Below, piece by piece: positions 25,893 through 34,889 of a stretch of 64,000 nucleotides of DNA (position 1 is its first letter; every line of letters starts with the position of its first letter). The position numbers and the translations under genes were made by a program. The notes under the pieces were generated by a model. That model saw only the letters and a program-made list of their open reading frames with translations, made no database searches and was not told the origin of the DNA. This stretch comes from Thalassomonas sp. M1454 (GTDB taxonomy: Bacteria > Pseudomonadota > Gammaproteobacteria > Enterobacterales > Alteromonadaceae), in contig NZ_VKDD01000004.1 of the NCBI RefSeq assembly GCF_007097525.1, positions 124,001 to 188,000 on the forward strand, read 5' to 3'.

Positions 25893-25916
25893 CTTTGTTA
25901 TATTGATATAACAAAG
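25893..25916. promoter_or_regulatory. Perfect palindromic operator (putative GntR site)
   Basis: Arms CTTTGTTATAT (25893-25903) and ATATAACAAAG (25906-25916) are perfect reverse complements with a 2-bp TG centre. It lies 58 bp upstream of the ATG of the CoA-transferase operon. It is the strongest member of the motif set found across the island. Confidence 0.8.
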
Positions 25917-25973
25917 AGTTTAATTTAGTTTGACTATCTCTCTTTGTTTTAAGAACTAGTGTTTGGAGATGTA

Positions 25974-27173
25974 ATGAGTAAACCATTAGCAGGATTAAAA
26001 ATAATCGATCTAACCCATATGTTATCTGGCCCTTATGGCGCGATGATACTTTCCGATATGGGTGCGGATACTATTAAAGTAGAGCCAATTAAAGGTGAAG
26101 GTACACGTAAGCTGCTAGCTACAGATCCTAAAAACTCTCTTGATGGTTTTGGTGCTTACTACATTACTCTTAATCGTAATAAACGCTCAGTTGCTATCGA
26201 TTTAAAAACGGATGAAGGTAAAGAGTTGTTTTATCAACTTACCGCTGAAGTCGATGTGGTTATTAACAACTTTGGTCCTGGTGTGCCTAAGCGTTTAGGC
26301 ATAGATTACGACACACTAGTAAAACATAACCCTCGCATCATCACCTGTTCAATCACTGGTTTTGGTGAAGACGGCCCTGGCCATAAGCGTCCAGCATTTG
26401 ACCAAGTAGCGCAAGCGTTTGGTGGCGGCATGTCAATTACTGGTACCGATCCAAATACACCAATTCGTGCGGGTATTCCTATTGGCGATCTTGGTGGTGG
26501 TATGTTTAGTGTTATGGGAATTTTAGGCGCCGTTGTTGAACGCTTTAGCTCTGGCAAGGGACAACACGTTGATATCTCAATGCTTGATTGTCAGGTTTCT
26601 ATGCTTAACTATATGGCGACAATGCACTTACTTTCTGGTGAAGATCCATACCCAATTGGTAACGGCCACTTTGTCCACGTACCTTACAACAGTTACCCAA
26701 CTCAAGATGGTCATATTATCCTAGCGGTAATTACCGATAACTTCTGGCAGAACCTTAAACCAGTGGTTAACGTGGAAGCATTTAATGATCCTAAATATGA
26801 TGGCCAACCGGGGCGTTTTGCCGATAAAGCATTTATCGATAATACCCTAACCGAACTATTTAAAACCAATACTAATAAGTTCTGGTTAGATCAGCTTGAA
26901 GCGGCTCGTATTCCATGTGCGCCAGTGAATAAATTTAGTGATGTATTAAACGATTCACAAGTACTGCATCGCAACATGGTAGTAGATATTCATCATCCAG
27001 ATGGTAAGTCGACTAAAGCGCCGGGTAACCCAATAAAAATGTCGCGTTCGCACGAAGATACTTTCTCAGCGGCACCACATATTGGTCAGCATACAGAAGA
27101 AGTATTAACTGACTTACTTGATTTATCGGCTGAGCAAATCGAGAAGCTACGTAATTCTGGCATAGTTAAATAA
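25974..27173 (+). CDS. Class III CoA-transferase (CaiB/BaiF family), copy 1
   Basis: 399 residues from ATG 25974 with GGAG five bases upstream (a GTG at 25959 is the longer alternative). CaiB/BaiF features: KIIDLTHMLSGPYGAMILSDMGADTIKVE at the N-terminus, NRNKRSVAIDL, NNFGPGVPKRLGIDY, SITGFGEDGP and the catalytic Asp in DISMLDCQVSM. It moves CoA from a donor such as succinyl-CoA onto a carboxylic acid. Being followed by an HMG-CoA-lyase-like enzyme and a hydratase pair, it parallels the succinyl-CoA:citramalate CoA-transferase route: activate an (alkyl)malate, then cleave it. Confidence 0.92.
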   Translation: MSKPLAGLKIIDLTHMLSGPYGAMILSDMGADTIKVEPIKGEGTRKLLATDPKNSLDGFGAYYITLNRNKRSVAIDLKTDEGKELFYQLTAEVDVVINNFGPGVPKRLGIDYDTLVKHNPRIITCSITGFGEDGPGHKRPAFDQVAQAFGGGMSITGTDPNTPIRAGIPIGDLGGGMFSVMGILGAVVERFSSGKGQHVDISMLDCQVSMLNYMATMHLLSGEDPYPIGNGHFVHVPYNSYPTQDGHIILAVITDNFWQNLKPVVNVEAFNDPKYDGQPGRFADKAFIDNTLTELFKTNTNKFWLDQLEAARIPCAPVNKFSDVLNDSQVLHRNMVVDIHHPDGKSTKAPGNPIKMSRSHEDTFSAAPHIGQHTEEVLTDLLDLSAEQIEKLRNSGIVK

Positions 27174-27205
27174 TAACTTTGGCGAAAATTGATTGGTAAA
27201 TAATA

Positions 27206-28129
27206 ATGACAAACTTTGTAACGATCACTGATGTTGGACCAAGAGATGGTTTGCAGAATCAAGCAACTATTCTTAGCCCGAGTCAACGTACCGATATTAT
27301 TAAAGGCTTAGCTGCTGCAGGTGTTAGCCATATAGAGGTTGGTAGCTTTGTATCGCCAAAAGCTGTTCCTGCAATGGCAGGTGCCAGCGATATTTATCAG
27401 CAGCTAGCTGCTGATACGCAAAGTAAAGCTCAGTACCAATCACTGATCCCTAATGCCAAAGGTTATGAGCTTGCTAAACAAGCAGGCGCTAAGTCAGTAA
27501 TGATGGTGGTTTGTGCGACTGAAACCATGAATCAAAAAAATGTGCGCATGTCGATTGATGATGGTTTAACTCAAACCAAGGCTATGATTGCGCAAGGCAT
27601 AGAAGATAATATTAACGTTATTTGTTGTATTGCTGTTGCTTGGCAGTGTCCGTTTGAAGGTAAAACGGATGCTAAGCAAGTGATTAAAATGGCCACTGAA
27701 TTAAGCGAAGCAGGTGCGCAAGATATTATTATTGCCGACACTATAGGCGCGGCCACACCAGCAGCTGTAGCTGATTTAATGGGGCAATTAGCTGCGGTAG
27801 TGCCAGTTGAAAAACTTGCTTGTCATTTTCATGATACCAGAGCGATGGGCGTTGCTAACGTCTACGCGGCATTAACTGTTGGTATTCGCAAATTTGATGC
27901 TTCACTTGGTGGCTTAGGCGGTTGTCCATTTGCACCAGGGGCAACTGGCAATGTAGCAACAGAAGATGTTGTGATGATGTTGCATCAAATGGGTTACGAA
28001 ACGGGTATTGATTTAGAAAAATTAATGCAAGTGAGTGAACTAGCTGGTGATATGCTAAACCAACAAATTGGTGGCCGTGCACATGTATGGCGTAAACTGC
28101 AGTTAGAAAAAAACCAGCCGTTAGTCTAG
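27206..28129 (+). CDS. HMG-CoA lyase-like enzyme (alkylmalyl/citramalyl-CoA lyase candidate)
   Basis: 307 residues, the usual length of HMG-CoA lyase. TIM-barrel signatures: [13 protein letters not shown] (metal-binding Asp and catalytic Arg), [17 protein letters not shown], and the C-terminal flexible loop [17 protein letters not shown] with the active-site Cys. The class splits 3-hydroxy-3-methylacyl-CoAs into acetyl-CoA-type and keto-acid products. With the neighbouring CoA-transferase and LeuCD-like hydratase, cleavage of a substituted malyl-CoA to pyruvate or another 2-oxoacid plus acyl-CoA is more likely than leucine catabolism, since no MCC carboxylase or isovaleryl-CoA genes are nearby. 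Confidence 0.9.
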   Translation: MTNFVTITDVGPRDGLQNQATILSPSQRTDIIKGLAAAGVSHIEVGSFVSPKAVPAMAGASDIYQQLAADTQSKAQYQSLIPNAKGYELAKQAGAKSVMMVVCATETMNQKNVRMSIDDGLTQTKAMIAQGIEDNINVICCIAVAWQCPFEGKTDAKQVIKMATELSEAGAQDIIIADTIGAATPAAVADLMGQLAAVVPVEKLACHFHDTRAMGVANVYAALTVGIRKFDASLGGLGGCPFAPGATGNVATEDVVMMLHQMGYETGIDLEKLMQVSELAGDMLNQQIGGRAHVWRKLQLEKNQPLV

Positions 28130-28137
28130 GTATAACT

Positions 28138-29556
28138 ATGGCTACAGCGAAAACACTTTATGATAAGTTATGGGATATGCACTGTGTTGATATAGATGAT
28201 GAAGGTAATGCCTTAATCTATATTGACCGACACATTATTCACGAAATCACCTCACCACAGGCCTTTGATGGCTTAGCACAACATCAACGAGATGTTTGGC
28301 GTATCGATACAATTTTAGCAACACCAGATCATCAGGTCCCAACCGATGATAGGCAACTAGGGTTAGCCGGCTTTGCTGACCCTATTGCCAAACTTCAAGT
28401 TGAGACTCTGGCAAAAAACTGCGCAGATCATGGCATTAAAGAATTTTCACTGAACGACCACCGTCAAGGGGTTGTGCACGTTGTTGGTCCAGAGCAGGGG
28501 GCAACATTACCTGGGATGACAGTAGTATGTGGTGATTCCCATACATCAACACACGGCGCCTTTGCTGCACTAGCCCAAGGCATTGGCACCTCAGAAGTGG
28601 AGCATGTATTAGCTACTCAGTGTTTAGCTCAGCAAAAATGCAAAAACATGCGTGTTACCATCAATGGTGACCTACCTTTTGGCGTTACTGCTAAAGATTT
28701 AATTTTATATGTGATTGGTAAATTAGGTACCGCAGGTGGCACAGGATACGCGATTGAATATGCAGGCAGCACGATTGAATCGTTGTCAATGGAAGGGCGG
28801 CTAACGGTTTGTAATATGACCATTGAAGCCGGCGCTCGTTCGGGAATTATTGCGTTTGATAGTGTTACCGAAAACTATTTAAAAGATAAGCCATTTGCTC
28901 CAAAAGGCGAACAATGGCAACAAGCATTAAATTTATGGCGCACATTGGTGAGCGATGAAGATGCCCAATTTGATCAAGAGTTAGTGCTTAACGCACAAGA
29001 TATTTGTCCACAAGTTACTTGGGGCACCAAGCCAGATCAAGTAGTTGCGGTTACCGAGGTTGTGCCAAAATTGTCTGCGCTAAACGATGCAGCAAAAGTT
29101 GCAGAATGGCAACAAGCCCATGAGTATATGGGCGTTTCTAGTGGCACACCACTAACTCAATTAAAGTTAGATCAAATATTTATTGGCTCTTGTACCAATG
29201 GCCGTATTGAAGATATACGCGCTGTTGCAAAAGTGGTTAAAGGCAAAACGATTGCCAATACTATTAAGCGCGCCATGGTAGTGCCTGGCTCTGGCTTAGT
29301 TAAGCAACAAGCCGAAGATGAAGGTCTAGATAAGATTATTAGCGCTGCAGGCTTTGAATGGCGCTATGCCGGTTGTTCAATGTGTAATGCGATGAATCCA
29401 GATAAACTCGAACCATTAGAGCGCTGTGCATCAACATCTAATCGTAATTTTGAAAGTCGACAAGGCCAAGGTGGGCGTACCCATTTAGTGTCTCCAGCGA
29501 TGGCCGCTGCGGCAGCAATTGCAGGGCATTTTGTTGATATAAGGGAGCTAACTTAA
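28138..29556 (+). CDS. LeuC-like aconitase-family hydratase, large subunit
   Basis: 472 residues, bacterial LeuC type. Three [4Fe-4S] Cys: C352 (FIGSCTNGR), C413 and C416 (GCSMCNAMN; authentic LeuC usually reads CSMCLAMN). Also [27 protein letters not shown]. Authentic LeuCD isomerises 2-isopropylmalate and can hydrate citraconate. No leuA or leuB lies here; instead the partners are a CoA-transferase and a lyase, so a catabolic (alkyl)maleate or citraconate hydratase is inferred. RBS weak; 8 bp after the lyase gene and overlapping the small-subunit start (TAATG). Confidence 0.88.
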   Translation: MATAKTLYDKLWDMHCVDIDDEGNALIYIDRHIIHEITSPQAFDGLAQHQRDVWRIDTILATPDHQVPTDDRQLGLAGFADPIAKLQVETLAKNCADHGIKEFSLNDHRQGVVHVVGPEQGATLPGMTVVCGDSHTSTHGAFAALAQGIGTSEVEHVLATQCLAQQKCKNMRVTINGDLPFGVTAKDLILYVIGKLGTAGGTGYAIEYAGSTIESLSMEGRLTVCNMTIEAGARSGIIAFDSVTENYLKDKPFAPKGEQWQQALNLWRTLVSDEDAQFDQELVLNAQDICPQVTWGTKPDQVVAVTEVVPKLSALNDAAKVAEWQQAHEYMGVSSGTPLTQLKLDQIFIGSCTNGRIEDIRAVAKVVKGKTIANTIKRAMVVPGSGLVKQQAEDEGLDKIISAAGFEWRYAGCSMCNAMNPDKLEPLERCASTSNRNFESRQGQGGRTHLVSPAMAAAAAIAGHFVDIRELT

Positions 29557-30200
29557 TGCAAGCATTTACGACGCATACCGGTTTGGTTGCCCCTATGGAT
29601 AGAACCAATGTAGATACCGATGCCATAATGCCAAAACAATACCTAAAGTGTATTAGCAAAACTGGCTATGGAGATTGGGCTTTTGATGGCTGGCGTTATT
29701 TGGATGCAGGTGAAGTCGATACCGATACCACTACTCGCACCAAGAACCCTAAGTTTGAATTGAATAAACCTCAGTATCAAAATGCTTCTATATTACTATC
29801 ACGAGATAATTTTGGCTGTGGTTCAAGTCGCGAACATGCGGTTTGGGGTATACGTGATATGGGCTTTAAGGTCATTATTGCGACAAGTTTTGCCGATATA
29901 TTTTTTAATAACTGCTTTAACAATGGCGTTTTGGCCATTGCTTTATCAGAAGATGAAATAGACTTACTGTTTAAGTTAAGCCAAAAGCATGACTTAACCA
30001 TCAGCGTTGATTTAATTAATCAGCAACTACTGGTGAATGATCTGGTGATTAACTTTAGCGTTGATGCTATGCGTCGTCATAAACTACTTAATGGCTTAGA
30101 TAATATCGCCTTAACACTAGCTAAAATTGACAAAATTAAGCAGTTTGAACAACGCCACAAACAGCAACATCCATACTTTTTTAACGCAATGGAAAATTAA
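29556..30200 (+). CDS. LeuD-like aconitase-family hydratase, small subunit
   Basis: 214 residues, slightly longer than LeuD (about 200). Swivel-domain motifs: GLVAPMDRTNVDTDAIMPKQYL near the N-terminus and SRDNFGCGSSREHAVWGI carrying the substrate-binding SSREH loop (authentic LeuD usually continues with APWAL; the change AVWGI supports a different substrate). Translationally coupled to the large subunit. Forms the hydratase/isomerase heterodimer with it. Confidence 0.88.
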   Translation: MQAFTTHTGLVAPMDRTNVDTDAIMPKQYLKCISKTGYGDWAFDGWRYLDAGEVDTDTTTRTKNPKFELNKPQYQNASILLSRDNFGCGSSREHAVWGIRDMGFKVIIATSFADIFFNNCFNNGVLAIALSEDEIDLLFKLSQKHDLTISVDLINQQLLVNDLVINFSVDAMRRHKLLNGLDNIALTLAKIDKIKQFEQRHKQQHPYFFNAMEN

Positions 30201-30258
30201 TCTTATTGATTTTCATTGCCTATATAAATTCACTTGTTAAAGTGACTCAGGAATTATA

Positions 30259-31467
30259 ATGCGCTTTTTATTCTTTACCGTTTTTATAGATTTAATTGGC
30301 TTTGGTATGATAATTCCTATCTTACCTTTTATGGCGCCAAAGCTTGGTGCAACTAACTTTGATATTGCCTTAATTATTGTTATTTACTCGGTTTGTGCCG
30401 GTCTTGTCGGTACTTTATGGGGTAAACTCAGTGACAAAATAGGCCGTAAACCGGTGATTATTTTTTGTCTGCTAATTACTTGTATTTCATATATTTTAAT
30501 GGCCAATGCTGAGTCATTAGCTATGGTCTATTTTGCTCGTATATTAGCGGGTAGTGTTGCCGGTATTTATGGCGTGGCTTCGGCTATGGTGGCTGATTTA
30601 TCCACACCTGAAAACCGAGCTAAGTCTATGGGGCTAATAGGTGCTGCCTTTGGTTTAGGTATGGTAGTTGGGCCGTTTATGGGCGGCGTATTAGCTGGTG
30701 ATGATATTAATTTCTTTGTGCCTTGTATGGTTGCTGCTGCTCTGTCAGCTTCGGCAAGTATTTTTGCTTTGTTCTTCTTGAAAGAATCACATACCAACGA
30801 TAAGCGAGCTGCGGCAAAACAATGGCAAGAAGATAATGGCAAAACCAGTACTTATAAAATATTGGCGAAGAGCGGAAATCGTTGGTTAGTAAGCCAGTTT
30901 TTATTTCACTCAGTAGTTATTTCAATTGTGAGTTATTTATTCCCATTATGGATGGGCGCAATTTTAGATTGGGGGCCAAAAGAAATCGGTATTGTTTTTG
31001 GTATTCAAGGTTTAGCCATGGCGGCAATGCAAGCGAAAGTTGTTGGTATACTGACTAAACGTTTTGGTGAGATACAAGTGCTAACAGGTGCCATCGCCTT
31101 ATTAAGCTGTGGATTTTTGCTAGCCACTTTATCAAGCACACAAGTATTAATGATTGCTAGTTTCTTTTTAACCATTACGGGCGCAAGTATGTGTACACCG
31201 GTAATGAACTCACTTATATCGCAGCGCACACAGTTAGAATATCGTGGCCGAATTATGGGCGCGGCAAGCGCTATGGGCGCTTGGGGACGAGTTGTCGGGC
31301 CTATTATCGCAGGTGCATTACTCAGTCTTGGTGGCTTTAGTATTGCCTGGGCTATTGGGGTGTTGGTTGGTTTACTTTACATCGCATGGCCGATAAATGA
31401 ACTTAAAAATAACCACTTAACACCTGCAATCGCAAGTAATAGTGATAAGGCAGAGAGCGAACTCTAA
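30259..31467 (+). CDS. Major facilitator superfamily transporter (TetA/DHA1-like)
   Basis: 402 residues, 12 membrane helices. Starts with FFTVFIDLIGFGMIIPILPF, the helix-1 signature of the TetA-like DHA1 family, followed by motif A LWGKLSDKIGRKPVII and motif C-like GLGMVVGPFMGGVLAG, the antiporter hallmark. That suggests proton-coupled efflux rather than import, perhaps of a toxic intermediate. It lies in the middle of the CoA-transferase operon, 58 bp after the hydratase and 12 bp before an SDR. Confidence 0.9.
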   Translation: MRFLFFTVFIDLIGFGMIIPILPFMAPKLGATNFDIALIIVIYSVCAGLVGTLWGKLSDKIGRKPVIIFCLLITCISYILMANAESLAMVYFARILAGSVAGIYGVASAMVADLSTPENRAKSMGLIGAAFGLGMVVGPFMGGVLAGDDINFFVPCMVAAALSASASIFALFFLKESHTNDKRAAAKQWQEDNGKTSTYKILAKSGNRWLVSQFLFHSVVISIVSYLFPLWMGAILDWGPKEIGIVFGIQGLAMAAMQAKVVGILTKRFGEIQVLTGAIALLSCGFLLATLSSTQVLMIASFFLTITGASMCTPVMNSLISQRTQLEYRGRIMGAASAMGAWGRVVGPIIAGALLSLGGFSIAWAIGVLVGLLYIAWPINELKNNHLTPAIASNSDKAESEL

Positions 31468-31479
31468 GGCTAAAAAACT

Positions 31480-32304
31480 ATGACTAGCTTGCAAGCAAAT
31501 AATAAAACCGTTGTTATTACTGGCAGTGCCGGTGGCATAGGTGCTGGCATGGCAAGGGCGTTTTTTAAGCGTGGATTTAACGTTGTGCTTAGCGATTTAA
31601 ATATCCAAGCATTAACGCAGTGTAAAATCAGTATTTGTGGTGATGCCAATCATCAACAAATCCATAGTATCACTTGTGATGTTACCAAGCCTGAGCAAGT
31701 TCAAGCCCTTTGGCAGCAAGCCATTGATAAGTTTGGCAAGATTGATTATTGGATTAATAACGCAGGTTTAGGCGCAACCAATAAAACCATTGCTGAATCT
31801 GACTTAACACAGCTACTAAGAATTAATGATGTAAATATTAATGGCGTTGTTATTGGCACTCATGTGGCTTTAAACCGCATGAAAGCTCAAGGTGGTGGCA
31901 GAATCTATAATACCGCAGGTATGGGCGAAAATGGCTTTACACGCGCAACAATGGTTAGCTACGGTACAACTAAGCGAGCTGTTGGATATTTCTCTAATGG
32001 TGTTGCTAAAGAGCAGCAAGATACTAATGTGGCTATTGGTTGGCTAAACCCTGGCATGGTAATTACCCCGATGGTAATTAATGACGCGAAAGCTATGGGC
32101 GAAAAGCGTTGGCGTGCTGAAGGTCGAGTTATGTTTAGATTGTTTGGCCAATCAGCAGAGAATTGCGGGGAAGAGCTAGTAAAGCGTATTGTTAGGGATA
32201 AAGGCAATGGCACGTTTATTAAGTTATTACCCACCTATAAAATGATCTGGGGATTTTGTTTTAACTGGTTTAAACAAGACAAATTGAAAAGCTATGGTAT
32301 TTAA
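31480..32304 (+). CDS. SDR oxidoreductase, NYC1/NOL-like (copy 2)
   Basis: 274 residues. TGSAGGIG, IDYWINNAGLG, YNTAGMGENG, YGTTKRAVGYF with the catalytic Tyr-Lys, then KEQQDTNVAIGWLNPGMVITPMVI. The KE-x-Q-x-TNV and PGMV.T stretch is what I recall from plant chlorophyll b reductase NOL, and it shares the architecture of the SDRs at 3495 and 38655, but with a different C-terminus (FKLLPTYKMIW-type). Last gene of the 25974-32304 operon. Reduction or oxidation of a tetrapyrrole-derived carbonyl/hydroxyl is inferred. Confidence 0.75.
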   Translation: MTSLQANNKTVVITGSAGGIGAGMARAFFKRGFNVVLSDLNIQALTQCKISICGDANHQQIHSITCDVTKPEQVQALWQQAIDKFGKIDYWINNAGLGATNKTIAESDLTQLLRINDVNINGVVIGTHVALNRMKAQGGGRIYNTAGMGENGFTRATMVSYGTTKRAVGYFSNGVAKEQQDTNVAIGWLNPGMVITPMVINDAKAMGEKRWRAEGRVMFRLFGQSAENCGEELVKRIVRDKGNGTFIKLLPTYKMIWGFCFNWFKQDKLKSYGI

Positions 32305-32315
32305 ACCATAGCTTT
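32288..32315. terminator. Bidirectional hairpin terminator overlapping a stop codon
   Basis: Arms AAAGCTATGGT (32288-32298) and ACCATAGCTTT (32305-32315), loop ATTTAA that contains the SDR stop codon; convergent genes meet here. Confidence 0.8.
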
Positions 32316-32325
32316 AAGCAAATAC

Positions 32326-33192
32326 TTACTTATATTGATCTGCCTCTGCCAACATTTGTTCTGCATTTAGTAGCGAATTAATTTGATTTAAATTCCATAA
32401 CGGTTGTTGATAGCTACTTGTGTCACCGGTTTGTTGAATGTGGTTTAGCAAATCTTGTGCTTTTGGAATAAACCCATGTAATAGCGCGACAGGGTATAGG
32501 GCAAGTTTGTAATTTAAATCTTGCGTGTCGGCGCTGTTACTAACGGGACTATTACCACCTTCAACTAGGTTATGTACAAGCGGTATTTTATCACCAAACT
32601 CTTTACCAATAATCTGCATTTGTTCAATGGTTTTAGGTGCTTCAATAAATAATAAATCAGCACCTGCATCAACATATTGGCGAGCTCGCTCTAAAGCATC
32701 ATCAAAGCCGTTTACACCTAATGCATCGGTACGAGCAATAAGCAATGTATCTTCGCTTGCTCTTGCGTCTACAAAGGCTTTAATTTTACCCACCATTTCC
32801 TTGGCAGGAACCACTTGCTTACCTTTCATATGACCACAACGCTTTGGCATTAACTGATCTTCCATTTGCATGGCAGTAGCGCCTGCACGTTCAAGCACTT
32901 TTACTGTTCTGATGGTATTTATCGCGTTACCAAAGCCAGTATCTATATCTACCAATAACGGCAGTTGACTGATTTCACGCATGGCACTTATGGTAGAAGC
33001 AACTTCGCTCATCGACACTAAGCCAATATCTGGTATACCGTAGCGAGAGAAGGCAATGCCGGCTCCCGATACAAAGGCAACATCAAAGTTAGCGTTTTCT
33101 ACCAAGCGAGTTGATAAACCATCAAATACACCAGGGGCTTTAATAATCCCTGGTGCATTAAGTGCTTGTCGTAATCTCTGTTTGTGATCCAT
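32326..33192 (-). CDS. Isocitrate lyase/PEP-mutase superfamily lyase (dimethylmalate/methylisocitrate lyase type), copy 1
   Basis: 288 residues. Key motifs: VSGAGIAFSRYG, LVDIDTGFGN (metal-binding Asp), QMEDQLMPKRCGHMKGK and LLIARTDA. The catalytic KRCGH loop (Cys as acid/base) marks C-C lyases such as 2-methylisocitrate lyase and 2,3-dimethylmalate lyase, and is absent from PEP mutases. It should cleave a substituted malate or isocitrate into a 2-oxoacid and a carboxylate. A close paralogue is at 49008, there next to a hydratase pair. Second gene of a minus-strand pair after the isomerase-like gene. Confidence 0.9.
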   Translation of the reverse strand: MDHKQRLRQALNAPGIIKAPGVFDGLSTRLVENANFDVAFVSGAGIAFSRYGIPDIGLVSMSEVASTISAMREISQLPLLVDIDTGFGNAINTIRTVKVLERAGATAMQMEDQLMPKRCGHMKGKQVVPAKEMVGKIKAFVDARASEDTLLIARTDALGVNGFDDALERARQYVDAGADLLFIEAPKTIEQMQIIGKEFGDKIPLVHNLVEGGNSPVSNSADTQDLNYKLALYPVALLHGFIPKAQDLLNHIQQTGDTSSYQQPLWNLNQINSLLNAEQMLAEADQYK

Positions 33193-33210
33193 TACAGGCA
33201 GCCTTGATTA

Positions 33211-33987
33211 TTACTCAGGAATAGCAATGTGTTCAGCTAACAAAGAACCGAAACCTTCAATGCGATCAGGAATACCATTTGAGCGAAGAGCATGCCAGAA
33301 GGTAAGGGCATTAATTGCTAATACCGGTTTGCCTAGCTCTTGCTCTAGTTGTGCAGCTAATTCAACAAAGTGTAAGTTGGTACCAGCTTGTAAAATTAAG
33401 TCGATGTCATCGCCATCTACTTGTTTAATTAATTGGCGAGTTTTGCCAAAGCTTTCGTAAGCAATATCAACTGGACCTGGTGAGTTATGACCTTCAATAC
33501 GCACAACTTCATAGCCAATATCTGCTAAGAATTTAACCACCATGTTGTCACCAACAGGCATATATGGTGTTACTACACCAATTTTTTTAACTCCAGGGTA
33601 GCATTTAAGTGCATCCATAATTGCTTGTGCGCCGAAAGTGATTTCACAATTACCTAGCTCTTTAGCGATATTATTATATTTAGCAAATTCACGATCAGAA
33701 CGTTCTTTACCATCCCAAAATGTTTCTGCTGAATAACCGAAAATAACGTGATCTGGACGACAAGTTAGTGCATCAACAAGGCCTTGTTCGGTTGCATTAC
33801 CAATGGCTTCAACCATGCCAACAAACTCTTCTTCGTTGGTTACTTTAAAAGGAGGTATAACACAACCACGAGTTGCTAGTACAACGCCTTTAGGACACAT
33901 CATATGGTATTCAGTTTCAACTGCTGTATTTGTACTTGGTACTAATAAAGCGAACTTTTTGCGGTAACCGTAATAATCGATAGACAT
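33211..33987 (-). CDS. Maleate isomerase / arylmalonate decarboxylase-like protein (copy 2)
   Basis: 258 residues. Same family as 24012: ALLVPSTNTAVETEYHMMCPKG, VIFGYSAETFWDG, IGVVTPYMPVGDNMV, LILQAGTNLHFVEL, VLAINALTFWHALRSNG. Both positions equivalent to the NicE catalytic Cys are changed (Ser in GYSAE, Ala in LQAGTN), so a maleate-isomerase mechanism through two Cys is very unlikely in this copy. It could have another activity or act as a partner. First gene of the 33987-32326 operon, with a perfect palindromic operator between it and the divergent SDR. Confidence 0.82.
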   Translation of the reverse strand: MSIDYYGYRKKFALLVPSTNTAVETEYHMMCPKGVVLATRGCVIPPFKVTNEEEFVGMVEAIGNATEQGLVDALTCRPDHVIFGYSAETFWDGKERSDREFAKYNNIAKELGNCEITFGAQAIMDALKCYPGVKKIGVVTPYMPVGDNMVVKFLADIGYEVVRIEGHNSPGPVDIAYESFGKTRQLIKQVDGDDIDLILQAGTNLHFVELAAQLEQELGKPVLAINALTFWHALRSNGIPDRIEGFGSLLAEHIAIPE

Positions 33988-34009
33988 AATTATTCCTTTT
34001 AAATTTTAT

Positions 34010-34029
34010 TTGTTATAAAGTTATAACAA
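34010..34029. promoter_or_regulatory. Perfect palindromic operator (putative GntR site)
   Basis: TTGTTATAA (34010-34018), AG, TTATAACAA (34021-34029): perfect 9-bp arms with 2-bp centre, in the 105-bp region between divergent starts at 33987 and 34093. Same core as 25893. Confidence 0.8.
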
Positions 34030-34092
34030 TATAGTAATATGGTTGTAGCAATAAATAAACCCTTTTGATCAAATGTTTATAGTGAGATAAAA

Positions 34093-34803
34093 ATGACAGC
34101 ACAAAAAATTGCATTGGTAACCGGAGCTAATCGAGGTATAGGCCTAGCGATTAGTCAAAAATTAGCAGAGCAAGATATGCATGTAATAATGACGGCCCGC
34201 GATAAAAATCTATTGCAACAAGAATGCGATACATTAAAAAGTGCCGGTTACAGCGTTGAAGGGCATGTGTTAGATGTTACCGGCTATGAGCAAGCAAATG
34301 CATTAATTGCCCAATTAATTGCCAAACATCAGCGAATAGATGTGCTAATTAATAATGCTGGTATTGCTGTTGACCAATGGGTTCCGGGTAGCGATGTAAG
34401 CATGGATGTAGTGAAACAAACTATGGAAACTAATTGCTTTGCGAGCCTAAATTTAATTCAGCAAGTATTGCCCCATATGAAAACAACAGGTTATGGCCGT
34501 ATTGTGAATATGTCTACAGAGTTAGCTAGTTTAGAAGGTATGCAAATGGGCATGACACTGGCTTATAGAGCATCAAAAGCCGCTTTGAATTGTATTACTA
34601 AAATATTTTCGATCGAACTGGCAGACTACGCCGATATTAAAATTAACGCTGCTGCGCCGGGCTGGGTAAAAACTAACTTAGGTGGTGATGATGCAGAATT
34701 AACACCAGAGCAGGGTGCTGATACACCTGTGTGGTTAGCAACTTTAGGCAGTGATGGCCCAAGTGGGGATTTTTATCGTGAGCGTAAGGTTTATCCTTGG
34801 TAA
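34093..34803 (+). CDS. SDR oxidoreductase, carbonyl reductase-like
   Basis: 236 residues. TGANRGIGLAISQKL, VLINNAGIAVD, and the catalytic Y-x-x-x-K in YRASKAALN; the ending DGPSGDFYRERKVYPW is that of carbonyl reductase (CBR)-type classical SDRs (GPSGxFFxxGxxxPW). NADPH-dependent reduction of a ketone or aldehyde expected. Different subgroup from the three NOL-like SDRs. A single-gene unit divergent from the 33987 operon, sharing its palindromic operator and closed by a strong terminator. Confidence 0.88.
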   Translation: MTAQKIALVTGANRGIGLAISQKLAEQDMHVIMTARDKNLLQQECDTLKSAGYSVEGHVLDVTGYEQANALIAQLIAKHQRIDVLINNAGIAVDQWVPGSDVSMDVVKQTMETNCFASLNLIQQVLPHMKTTGYGRIVNMSTELASLEGMQMGMTLAYRASKAALNCITKIFSIELADYADIKINAAAPGWVKTNLGGDDAELTPEQGADTPVWLATLGSDGPSGDFYRERKVYPW

Positions 34804-34839
34804 GAAACTAGGTCTTTTAAGTATTAGTATTTATAAACT

Positions 34840-34867
34840 AAAACAGGAACCTTAGGTTCCTGTTTTT
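34840..34867. terminator. Bidirectional hairpin terminator
   Basis: 12-bp perfect arms AAAACAGGAACC and GGTTCCTGTTTT around TTA, T-rich on both sides; between convergent ends at 34803 and 34890. Confidence 0.92.
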
Positions 34868-34889
34868 ATATCTGCTTAGCAATGTTTTA

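Noticed and set aside
28138-30200. Leucine biosynthesis leuCD
   Set aside because: No leuA or leuB in the window; the neighbours are a CoA-transferase, an HMG-CoA-lyase-like enzyme and an efflux pump, and substrate-proximal motifs differ from authentic LeuCD. Not excluded without the rest of the genome.
32326-33192. PEP mutase or phosphonopyruvate hydrolase
   Set aside because: The KRCGH loop is that of C-C lyases in this superfamily; no phosphonate genes are nearby (the phnA-like gene is not a phosphonate enzyme).
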